The translations under genes and the position numbers were made by a program. From JBKJZO01 sp046715235 (GTDB taxonomy: Bacteria > Actinomycetota > Actinomycetes > BP-191), in contig JBKJZO010000180.1 in assembly GCA_046715235.1 (NCBI GenBank), positions 1 through 14,443 of the forward strand: a stretch of 14,443 nt of DNA, in the 5' to 3' direction. Each line of letters begins with the position of its first letter. Position 1 is the stretch's first letter. Positions 6,788 through 12,466 of the stretch are shown one piece after another. The notes beneath the pieces were generated by a model, which was not told the origin of the DNA, ran no database searches, and was given only the letters and a program-made list of their open reading frames with translations.

Positions 6788-7582
6788 ATGGATCCGCGCG
6801 ACGTCATCGAGCTGATCAGGAACGTGCCGAACATCGGCGACCGCGGCGGCCGATCCTTCGCCGCGACAACCGTGTTCGACGTCGCCGAGCTGTACGACGT
6901 TCTGTCTGCCCGGCTGCCGAAGGACCGTGACAAGGATGGCGACGGTGCCGACGATCTCGACGAGCTCTTCGTCGCACATGGCTTCCATGAGGACCTCACC
7001 GACCTCAAGCGCTACACACGCGGAGAGCGCCTCGGCTTGACGACACATGCGCCAGGCACCGCGCGTACGCCGCGGTACTCGGTGGAGATCCCCGCCGACA
7101 CCCTCGTGCACTTCACCGCTCCTGAAAACGCCGTCATGGCGGTCTTCTCCTCGGGTGGCCGCCCGTACGCCGTGCGGCCGGACGCCGACGGCCGGATCCC
7201 CGTGCACGTGCCCAGCGTCGAGACCAAGGGCCGGGCGATCGTCGTCACGTACGCCACCGGCTATCGCCCGCACACCACCGTGATCGATGCGACGTCGTTC
7301 TGGGCGCAGGCGGCCAAGCACGACGGTCCGTTCCTCAAGGTCGTGGCCGACATGCGGCCGACCGCCTCGACCACCGAGTCGGCCGCGCCGACGAGTGCGT
7401 CACCATCAGCGGAGCCCGCGGAGCCGACGAGCGCGGCGACCGCGCCGAACCCGGACGAGCCGGGAGGCCCGATGCCACTGGCGGCAGGGGGCGCAGGACT
7501 CGTCGTGGCGCTGATCGCCGGTGCTGCAGTCTGGCTGCGCCGCCGCTCGGCGAACGGCCCCGGCGCGGTCCCCGTCAAGTAG
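6788..7582 (+). CDS. C-terminally anchored surface protein, probably 5'-truncated
   Basis: The only plus-strand gene with strong coding character, from about 6755 to 7582; I do not know its family. From the first in-frame ATG (6788) it is 264 residues. The N-terminal part begins MDPRDVIELIRNVPNIG and includes DRDKDGDGADDLDE. Within this, D-x-D-x-D-G-x-x-D-x-x-E (bases about 6929-6964) matches a thrombospondin-type-3-like calcium loop. A probably beta-rich region follows (about 7070-7310). Next comes a Pro/Thr/Ser/Ala-rich stalk (about 7360-7460), then a membrane helix (PLAAGGAGLVVALIAGAAVW) and the basic stop-transfer RRRS. This is type I topology, but no signal peptide precedes it and no LPXTG motif is visible. 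The frame stays open back to 6566, but there it is antisense to the glycine-zipper segment and has no ribosome site. I infer that the 5' end, with its export signal, has been lost. Confidence 0.55.
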   Translation: MDPRDVIELIRNVPNIGDRGGRSFAATTVFDVAELYDVLSARLPKDRDKDGDGADDLDELFVAHGFHEDLTDLKRYTRGERLGLTTHAPGTARTPRYSVEIPADTLVHFTAPENAVMAVFSSGGRPYAVRPDADGRIPVHVPSVETKGRAIVVTYATGYRPHTTVIDATSFWAQAAKHDGPFLKVVADMRPTASTTESAAPTSASPSAEPAEPTSAATAPNPDEPGGPMPLAAGGAGLVVALIAGAAVWLRRRSANGPGAVPVK

Positions 7583-7611
7583 GCGCCGGCGTCGTCCGGG
7601 CGCGAAGAGGC

Positions 7612-7962
7612 CTAGCTGCTTGGCGTCACGTCGCGTCGCGGCAACGGAACGGACCACATGCCGTAGCAACCGTGCGCGCCGAGCATCAGCACCGGGAACA
7701 GGTTCGGCTCCTCAGCGTTGTGCGCGAGGAAACACAATCCGACGAGGCCGCCGTACAAGAGGACTTCGATGGCCAGCACGATTCCCTCGACGACCACTCT
7801 GGGCTCCGCGCCCGAAATCGCCGACGCGACGAACGTCCCGGCGATCATCAGACACATCGCGTACTTAGCGGACTGCCGCAGGCTCCACTTCAGCAAGGCG
7901 ACGAAATCGGGGAGGGCAGGTCCGGTGTAAAGACCGCGGGGCATGGGCGAGCCATCGCTCAT
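7612..7962 (-). CDS. Small three-TM membrane protein, unknown function
   Basis: I cannot assign a family. From the ATG at 7962 it has 116 residues: a polar N-terminus (MSDGSPMPRGLYTGPALPDF), then hydrophobic segments at about 34-51 (YAMCLMIAGTFVASAIS), 57-81 (VVVEGIVLAIEVLLYGGLVG and on) and 88-104 (LFPVLMLGAHGCYGMWSV), and a short basic/polar end. The start is uncertain. The frame extends to GTG 8049 (145 residues), with ATGs at 8019 and 7986. Only the 7962 ATG has a Shine-Dalgarno-like GAGAAGG, and that is just two bases away, closer than usual. The gene converges on the plus-strand surface-protein gene across 29 bases, where GCGCC/GGCGC (about 7583-7603) could form a weak hairpin. One sampled line inside it (7741-7800) has about 62% GC by hand count, between the low-GC patch and the conserved operons. 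Confidence 0.5.
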   Translation of the reverse strand: MSDGSPMPRGLYTGPALPDFVALLKWSLRQSAKYAMCLMIAGTFVASAISGAEPRVVVEGIVLAIEVLLYGGLVGLCFLAHNAEEPNLFPVLMLGAHGCYGMWSVPLPRRDVTPSS

Positions 7963-8150
7963 TACCTTCTCGGCGGGCGGTGGCATGCGATCTTTATCGA
8001 ACCATCGCGCCAGCACCATGAGCGCCGAGTTCGCATTTGTGCGGCTCACGCGCGGTCATAGCCGCGCGCCAGACGCACACATCTCCAAAGACCAGAGCGC
8101 AAGCGGTAATCGGACGGAACGGCCGTCAGCCCGGGGCTGTGAGCGAATGT

Positions 8151-8170
8151 TTCCGCCAGATCTGGCGGAA
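8151..8170. promoter_or_regulatory. Perfect 20-bp palindrome, candidate operator
   Basis: TTCCGCCAGATCTGGCGGAA is its own reverse complement over all 20 bases. Allowing one bulged T it extends to a 12-base arm (TGTTCCGCCAGA). No T run follows on either strand, so a protein-binding site, for example for a dimeric repressor, is more likely than an intrinsic terminator. It lies between the response regulator and the three-TM gene and could control the latter. No regulator gene with a DNA-binding domain is in the window. Confidence 0.45.
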
Positions 8171-8224
8171 CAATTGTCACACCCCGGCCAGGATCGATCC
8201 GGTCACTGCCACTGCACATGATCG

Positions 8225-8261
8225 AGGGCGCCTGGGCGCGGGAAGCGGCCTGTGGCGCCCT
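8225..8261 (-). terminator. Inverted repeat downstream of the response regulator, possible terminator
   Basis: AGGGCGCC at 8225-8232 and GGCGCCCT at 8254-8261 form a perfect 8-bp stem around a 21-base G-rich loop, about 80 bases past the response-regulator stop. No T tract follows, as is frequent for actinobacterial terminators, so the terminator role is only plausible. Confidence 0.35.
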
Positions 8262-8294
8262 GGATCACCCCACGAAACGGGGGCGGGAAGTCAC

Positions 8295-8344
8295 GCGATG
8301 GGCGAGTCAGGCGATGGAAGGATCAGGCGATGGGTGGAAGGTCA
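8295..8344 (-). repeat. Imperfect tandem repeats at the 3' end of the response-regulator gene
   Basis: Read on the minus strand from the stop codon, the units are GCCTGACCTTCCACCCATC, GCCTGATCCTTCCATC and GCCTGACTCGCCCATC, then a decayed GCGTGACTTCCCGCCC. The unit is 16-19 bases. The first unit contains the stop codon of the response regulator, so the array begins inside the coding end. Confidence 0.6.
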
Positions 8345-8767
8345 GGCGTCGGCGTCGGCGATGTCGTCGGTGCCGGTCTGGCTCCCGTTCGCTGAGGTGA
8401 AGAGGTAGTGCAGGTAGCGGACCAGCTCGTCGGGCTCGAAAGGCTTGGTCAGGAAGTAGTCGACGCCCTCGGTCCAGGCTTGCCAGGCCTGCTCGTCGCA
8501 GGAGTTAGCGGTCAGCATGACGACCGGCACGTGTGCGTCGTTGGCGCGCGAGCGCAGCTGGCCCAGTACAGCGTGACCGTCCATGCCGGGCATCATCACG
8601 TCCAGGACGATGCAGTCGGGCGTGGACGACTCGACGCTGGCGAGTGCCGCGAAGCCGTCCTCCACCGAATGCACCTCGTAGCCCTCGGTCTCGAGCACGT
8701 CAGTGACCAGCATCCGCACGGTCGGGTCGTCGTCGACGACCAGGATGTTCGGGTGAGCGATCGACAT
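8342..8767 (-). CDS. Stand-alone receiver-domain response regulator
   Basis: A 141-residue CheY-like protein consisting of one receiver domain. The acidic pocket is VVDDDP (10-15), the phosphoacceptor is Asp56 in VLDVMMPGMDG (54-64), the switch Thr86 is in VVMLTA, and Lys108 is in FLTKPF (105-110). The last 15 or so residues are a polar Asp/Ala-rich tail. No DNA-binding, GGDEF or other output domain follows, so it should act by protein-protein contact after phosphorylation. No histidine kinase or phosphotransfer protein is in the window, so partner and output are unknown. The start ATG at 8767 has GGAG seven bases upstream. It follows ribF after 72 bases on the same strand; a hairpin lies in that gap, so it may have its own transcript. 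Confidence 0.9.
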   Translation of the reverse strand: MSIAHPNILVVDDDPTVRMLVTDVLETEGYEVHSVEDGFAALASVESSTPDCIVLDVMMPGMDGHAVLGQLRSRANDAHVPVVMLTANSCDEQAWQAWTEGVDYFLTKPFEPDELVRYLHYLFTSANGSQTGTDDIADADA

Positions 8768-8789
8768 TGAAGGCTCCAGGAGGACGGTC

Positions 8790-8807
8790 CGGGTAGTACC
8801 GGACTCC
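8790..8807 (-). promoter_or_regulatory. Hairpin in the response-regulator leader
   Basis: GTCCGG and CCGGAC flank a 6-base loop (GTAGTA on the plus strand). Flanking AGGA/TCCT stretches could lengthen the stem imperfectly. It lies between the ribF stop and the response-regulator ribosome site. It could end or process the ribF transcript or affect translation of the next gene. Confidence 0.4.
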
Positions 8808-8839
8808 TCAAATGTCGGCCTGCGGGCCCGGCGCCAATG

Positions 8840-9784
8840 TCATCCAATCGGGTGATTTTCGGTCGCGAGCAGCTTCCTGGCCTCAGCGACGTCGCGGTGC
8901 ATCTGGCTGATGAGCTCATCGGCGTCGTCGAAGCGCTCCGTATCGCGCAAGCGGGTGACGAAGTCGAACGCCACGTGCTCGCCGTACAGGTCGTCGTCGA
9001 AGTCGAGCACGTAGGCCTCGACCCGGCGCTCCCGGCCCGCGAACGTCGGATTGGTGCCGATCGAGATCGCCGCGGGAAGTGCCGCTCCCCTGCGCACGAG
9101 GTGTCCGGCGTACACCCCGTCGGCCGGGATGGCCGCGTGGGTCGGCGTCTGGAGGTTGGCGGTTGGGAAGCCGATCGTGCGCCCGCGGCCGTCACCCCGG
9201 ACGATGACACCGTCGACGCGGTGCGGCCGGCCAAGCGCCTGCGCCGCGGTGACGACATCACCCGCGTCGATGCAAGAGCGGACGAACGTCGACGAGATCG
9301 TCACGCCGTTCTCCGTCAGCAGCGGCACCCCTTCGGCCGCGAAGCCGAACTCCGCGCCGAGAGTCACGAGCGTCGATAGGTGGCCGCTGGCGCCGTGACC
9401 GAACCGGAAGTTCTCCCCCACGACGACGACCGCCGAGTGCAGCCTCTCCACCAAAGCGGCGTGCGCGAACTCCTTGGGCGAGAGCCGGGAGAACTCAGCG
9501 GTGAACGGCAGCAGGCACAGTACGTCGACGCCGAGCGCCTCGACGAGGTCGGCCTTCTCCCGCGGCGAGGTCAAGACGGCCGGGTGGGTGCCAGGCCGCA
9601 CCACTTCGGACGGGTGCGGGTCGAACGTGACGACCACCGAAGGGAGGCGGCGCGAGCGGGCGCATTCAACAGCGCGGGCCACGATCTGCTGGTGGCCGCG
9701 GTGCACGCCGTCGAACACGCCGATAGTGACGACACACCTGCCCCACCCGGGAGGCACCGCCTCGAGTCCCCGCCACCTCTGCAT
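8840..9784 (-). CDS. ribF: Bifunctional riboflavin kinase / FMN adenylyltransferase (RibF)
   Basis: RibF phosphorylates riboflavin to FMN and adenylates FMN to FAD in the cytosol. With the ATG at 9784 it has 314 residues, normal for the family. The N-terminal nucleotidyltransferase domain carries GVFDGVHRGH (22-31, with the HxGH motif), FDPHP (54-58), GENFRFGHGASG (123-134) and ISSTFVR (163-169). The C-terminal flavokinase domain carries GDGRGRTIGFPTANL (197-211), ADGVYAG (221-227), SIGTNPTF (241-248) and the Glu256 region before YVLDF. A longer reading from GTG 9817 overlaps truB and has no ribosome site. The ATG has AGGAG at 9789-9793, so I prefer it. It starts 11 bases after truB, and truB-ribF adjacency is widespread in bacteria. 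No FMN riboswitch is visible, as expected inside this operon. Confidence 0.97.
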   Translation of the reverse strand: MQRWRGLEAVPPGWGRCVVTIGVFDGVHRGHQQIVARAVECARSRRLPSVVVTFDPHPSEVVRPGTHPAVLTSPREKADLVEALGVDVLCLLPFTAEFSRLSPKEFAHAALVERLHSAVVVVGENFRFGHGASGHLSTLVTLGAEFGFAAEGVPLLTENGVTISSTFVRSCIDAGDVVTAAQALGRPHRVDGVIVRGDGRGRTIGFPTANLQTPTHAAIPADGVYAGHLVRRGAALPAAISIGTNPTFAGRERRVEAYVLDFDDDLYGEHVAFDFVTRLRDTERFDDADELISQMHRDVAEARKLLATENHPIG

Positions 9785-9788
9785 CGCG

Positions 9789-9793
9789 CTCCT
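9789..9793 (-). promoter_or_regulatory. Ribosome binding site of ribF
   Basis: AGGAG on the minus strand lies four bases before the ATG at 9784, just upstream of or touching the truB end. It decides the start against the in-frame GTG at 9817. Confidence 0.6.
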
Positions 9794-9795
9794 AC

Positions 9796-10695
9796 CTACG
9801 AGTCGGCGAACACGCACAACGCTGCCGCGACGTCGCCGCGTTCTTCCATCAAGGCGAGCACATCACCGTCAGGACCGAAAACACCTACCGGACCGGGCCC
9901 GATTCCCTCAGCCGGCAACCGGCCGCCGTGCGCCACCAGAACTGCGGTCGGCGCGTCGACGTCGCGGCGCGGGAATGCGGCGGCGACCGCCGCGGCGAGT
10001 GGTTGCAGCGCGTCGCGGACTGACCCTTGAGCCTCGAACTCGGCGAGCGGCCGCGCAGCCGAGATGTCGTACGAACCGATCCTGGTACGCCGGAGCGCGG
10101 TCAGGTGCCCACCCGCGCCGAGCGTCTCGCCCAGGTCGCGCGCCAGCGCGCGGATGTAGGTGCCGCTCGACACGCTCGCGAAGATGTCGACGTCGACGTA
10201 CCGACCCTCGCGGCGAACGGCCAGGACATCGAATGCGGTGACGCGGGCAGGACGCGCGGCCAGTTCGATGTCCTCGCCGCGACGGGCACGGGTGTAGGAG
10301 CGGACGCCGCCGACCTTGATCGCGCTCACCGCCGGCGGGACTTGCAGGAGGTCGCCGACGAACGTTGCGGCAGCGCCGTGAATCGCCGTGTCGGCGATAT
10401 CGCCCGCGTCGCCCTCGGCGATCAGTTCGCCTTCTGCGTCGTCGGTCGACGTGCGCGCGCCGAGCCGGACCGTGCCGGTGTAGTCCTTGTCGTGCGTCGC
10501 GAGGTGCCCCAGCAGCCGGGTCGCCTTGTCGAGGCCGATGATCAGCAGGCCGGTGGCCATCGGATCGAGAGTGCCGGCATGACCTACGCGACGAGTGCCC
10601 GCCAACCGGCGCACCCGCGCGACGACGTCGTGACTGGTCAGTCCCTGCGGCTTGTCGACGAGTAGCAACCCGCCGGCCGGTGCCGGACCGCTCAT
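9796..10695 (-). CDS. truB: tRNA pseudouridine(55) synthase (TruB)
   Basis: TruB converts U55 of the tRNA T-loop to pseudouridine. The 299 residues include the N-terminal LLLVDKPQGLTSHDVV (10-25), a TruB hallmark, and VGHAGTLDPMATGLL (37-51) with catalytic Asp44. YTGTVRLGARTSTDDAEG lies about 77-94, and RRGEDIELAARPARVTAFDV about 138-157. A C-terminal PUA-like region (about 250-298, GGRLPAEGIGPGPVGVFG and on) matches the actinobacterial TruB C-terminal type. The ATG at 10695-10693 overlaps the stop of the DHH phosphoesterase (ATGA). The ribosome site is weak (AGGGA), in line with coupled translation. Confidence 0.97.
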   Translation of the reverse strand: MSGPAPAGGLLLVDKPQGLTSHDVVARVRRLAGTRRVGHAGTLDPMATGLLIIGLDKATRLLGHLATHDKDYTGTVRLGARTSTDDAEGELIAEGDAGDIADTAIHGAAATFVGDLLQVPPAVSAIKVGGVRSYTRARRGEDIELAARPARVTAFDVLAVRREGRYVDVDIFASVSSGTYIRALARDLGETLGAGGHLTALRRTRIGSYDISAARPLAEFEAQGSVRDALQPLAAAVAAAFPRRDVDAPTAVLVAHGGRLPAEGIGPGPVGVFGPDGDVLALMEERGDVAAALCVFADS

Positions 10696-11720
10696 CCGTC
10701 CCTGCGTCTGGGCGCGGCGTCGATCGCCTCGCGCACCGCGTCCATCGTGCCCGCGACGTCGTCGGTGCTCGTGAAGCCCGCTGCGTACAGGTGCCCGCCG
10801 CCGCCGAGCCCGACGCAGACCGAGCCGACGTCGACGTGACCCTTCGAGCGCATCGACACCTTGTAGGAGCCGTCGGCGTCCTGCTTCAGGATGACCGCGA
10901 TCTCGGCTTGGTCGGCGGTGCGGATGACGTCGATGACGCCCTCGATCTCTTCCATCAGCACGCCTGAGGACTGCAGGTCGGCGCGCGTCGAGTGCGTCCA
11001 GATCAACTCATGCTCGGGTTCGAGCTCCGTGCGGTCGAGCAGTACGCCGAGCAGCTTGATGTAGGCGAACCGGTTGGTGTCCCAGATCTGCCGCGAGATC
11101 AGGTCGTGCCGGAGGCCCGTGCGCAGCAGGTCGGCGGTGATCTCGTGCACCGAGGGTGTGGTCGCGGTGAACTTGAACGAGCCGGTGTCGGTGGTCAGCC
11201 CGGTGTAGAGGCAGCTGGCGATGTCGGTGTCGATGCGGACGCCGAGCGCCCGCACCAGGTGGTAGACGATCTCGGCGGTCGCGGCGGCCTGCGGCGCCAG
11301 CACGTTGACCGTGCCGAACGACGTGTTGGACGGATGGTGGTCGATGACCACGGTCTCGTCGGCTTTGGTCGCGAGCGGCGCCAGCGACCCCAGCCGGTCG
11401 ACCGACCCGGTGTCGAAGGTCACCAGCAGAGCCGGCTCGTGCGGGAAGTCCTGCGGCTGGCAGAGCATGTCGAGCCCGGGCAGGAACGAGTACATCGGCG
11501 GGATCACGATCGTGTCGTCGCCCCAGGAGCCGATGACGTTCTTTCCGAGCCGGCGCAGCGCGATGCCGAGCGCCAGCAGCGATCCGAGCGCGTCGCCGTC
11601 CGGGCTGATGTGACACAGCAATGCGACGTCGTCGCTCTCAAAAAGTAGGCGGACCGCCACCTCGAACTCGGTCTCCGCGGGCGTGCCGACGAAGATCTGC
11701 GGCATGGGCGGCGGTTTCAC
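10692..11720 (-). CDS. nrnA: DHH/DHHA1 phosphoesterase, NrnA-like oligoribonuclease / pAp phosphatase
   Basis: A cytosolic metal-dependent phosphoesterase. Family members degrade nanoRNAs, dephosphorylate 3'-phosphoadenosine 5'-phosphate, or hydrolyse cyclic dinucleotides or pApA. The 342 residues carry every DHH motif: HISPDGDALGS (37-47), Asp103 in FDTGSVDRLG, DHH at 127-129 in VIDHHPSN, and TTDTGSFKF (176-184). The DHHA1 domain ends with GLGGGGHLYAAGF (304-316). The start is a GTG at 11720 overlapping the rbfA stop (GTGA), with GGAGG at 11728-11732, seven bases upstream. An ATG five codons in would sit too far from that site. It lies between rbfA and truB, as in many Gram-positive genomes. 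Some actinobacteria have a MATE transporter gene near here; none is present. The exact substrate cannot be read from sequence. Confidence 0.92.
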   Translation of the reverse strand: MKPPPMPQIFVGTPAETEFEVAVRLLFESDDVALLCHISPDGDALGSLLALGIALRRLGKNVIGSWGDDTIVIPPMYSFLPGLDMLCQPQDFPHEPALLVTFDTGSVDRLGSLAPLATKADETVVIDHHPSNTSFGTVNVLAPQAAATAEIVYHLVRALGVRIDTDIASCLYTGLTTDTGSFKFTATTPSVHEITADLLRTGLRHDLISRQIWDTNRFAYIKLLGVLLDRTELEPEHELIWTHSTRADLQSSGVLMEEIEGVIDVIRTADQAEIAVILKQDADGSYKVSMRSKGHVDVGSVCVGLGGGGHLYAAGFTSTDDVAGTMDAVREAIDAAPRRRDG

Positions 11721-12148
11721 TGGTCGTCCTCCACCGGACGACGGTACGGGTCGGGGTCGCCGACGGGAACCGCGTTGGCCGCGGCGGCAGCGAGCTCGGC
11801 GTCCTGCGCGCGCGCCCGCTCGACGAGATCGGCGATGTGCCGCCCTGTGTCAGGTACGACGTCGGCGATGAACTCAACACTCGGCACGAACCGCAGCCGG
11901 CACTGCTTGCCGATCTCTGCGCGCACAACGCCGGTTGCGCTTTCGAGTGCGGCGGCCGTCGCGGCTCGAGCCGCGTCGTCGCCGTACACGGTGTAGAAGA
12001 CTTTCGCCTCGCGCAGGTCAGGGGTGACGCGGGTGTCGGTGACCGTGACGAACCCGAGACGGGGGTCCTTGATGCCACGCTCGAGCGTCTCCGCAACGAC
12101 GACCTTGATGCGGTCGCCGAGGCGTCGCGCCCGGGCTACGTCAGTCAC
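11717..12148 (-). CDS. rbfA: 30S ribosome-binding factor A (RbfA)
   Basis: RbfA binds immature 30S subunits and helps 16S rRNA 5'-end maturation, notably in the cold. From GTG 12148-12146 the protein has 143 residues, typical with a short actinobacterial C-terminal extension. It contains ARRLGDRIKVVVAETLERG (6-24), then KDPRLGFVTVTDTRVTPDL (27-45) and AKVFYTVYG (48-56), the KH-like core of the family, plus LRFVPSVEFIAD (84-95). A Pro/Asp-rich tail (about 128-143) closes it. The same frame is open to 12247, but that stretch overlaps ylxP. The GTG at 12148 forms a GTGA overlap with the ylxP stop and has GGAGG about four bases upstream, so I chose it. Confidence 0.95.
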   Translation of the reverse strand: MTDVARARRLGDRIKVVVAETLERGIKDPRLGFVTVTDTRVTPDLREAKVFYTVYGDDAARAATAAALESATGVVRAEIGKQCRLRFVPSVEFIADVVPDTGRHIADLVERARAQDAELAAAAANAVPVGDPDPYRRPVEDDQ

Positions 12149-12441
12149 TCGTCCTCCAGTGCGTACAACCGCTGCCGACTCGACAACACCGTTACCTCGA
12201 CATGATCTTCGACCAACCTGACCGCAGAACCCAGCACCGTTGCGCAATGTCCCGCGTCGGCGGCGACCACCGCCACCCCGATCAGCGCCCGCCGGTGCAG
12301 GTCGAGGTGACCTGCCTCGGCGACAGCGACCTCGTACGTGCGACGCAGGTCGGCCATGATCGGGCGTACGACGGACCGCTTCTGCTTGAGCGAATGGACG
12401 TCGCCGAGCAACAGGTCGATCGCGAGAGTTCCGGTGAACAC
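12145..12441 (-). CDS. ylxP: DUF503 (YlxP-like) protein
   Basis: A 98-residue member of the DUF503/YlxP family, commonly encoded between infB and rbfA. YlxP has been linked to ribosome assembly in Bacillus, but its biochemical role is not settled. The sequence shows the family pattern: a first strand FTGTLAIDLLLGDVHSLKQK (2-21), where HSLKQKRSVV (16-25) is the diagnostic helix start, then RRTYEVAVAEAGHLDLHRRA (33-52), and an end with VRLVEDHVEVTVLSS (74-88). The start is GTG 12441-12439, preceded by AGGAGG at 12450-12455 with 8-base spacing. It lies 25 bases after infB, and its stop overlaps the rbfA start. The much longer open frame upstream is antisense-like filler across infB and is ignored. 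Confidence 0.9.
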   Translation of the reverse strand: MFTGTLAIDLLLGDVHSLKQKRSVVRPIMADLRRTYEVAVAEAGHLDLHRRALIGVAVVAADAGHCATVLGSAVRLVEDHVEVTVLSSRQRLYALEDE

Positions 12442-12449
12442 GGCCTGCC

Positions 12450-12455
12450 CCTCCT
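12450..12455 (-). promoter_or_regulatory. Ribosome binding site of ylxP
   Basis: A perfect AGGAGG on the minus strand, 8 bases before the GTG at 12441. It fixes the 98-residue start in a frame that stays open far upstream. Confidence 0.8.
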
Positions 12456-12466
12456 GGTGGTCCCGG

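Larger units (their letters stand above)
8050..8341. other. Intergenic region with palindromes and tandem repeats
   Basis: About 290 bases without a convincing gene on either strand. Going leftward from the response-regulator stop, it holds imperfect tandem repeats, an 8-bp inverted repeat, a 10-base palindrome GGATCGATCC (8191-8200) and a perfect 20-base palindrome (8151-8170). It should contain the 3' end of the response-regulator transcript and the promoter of the three-TM membrane gene. I could not identify a convincing -35/-10 pair. Confidence 0.5.

Noticed and set aside
6751..7008. Upstream part of the glycine-zipper open frame as real protein
   Set aside because: This stretch translates to Ser/Arg/Pro-rich sequence and is exactly antisense to the strongly coding plus-strand gene. 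Only the part below about 6750 looks like protein.
8151..8170. 20-bp palindrome as an intrinsic terminator
   Set aside because: There is no loop-sized spacer and no T run on either strand; an operator reading fits better.
8295..8344. Short repeats as a CRISPR array
   Set aside because: The units are adjacent, 16-19 bases and without spacers. No cas genes are present.
10992..11648. Plus-strand 218-codon frame opposite the DHH phosphoesterase
   Set aside because: It is antisense to intact DHH motifs, and its composition is the Arg/Gln/Val mix typical of complementary frames.
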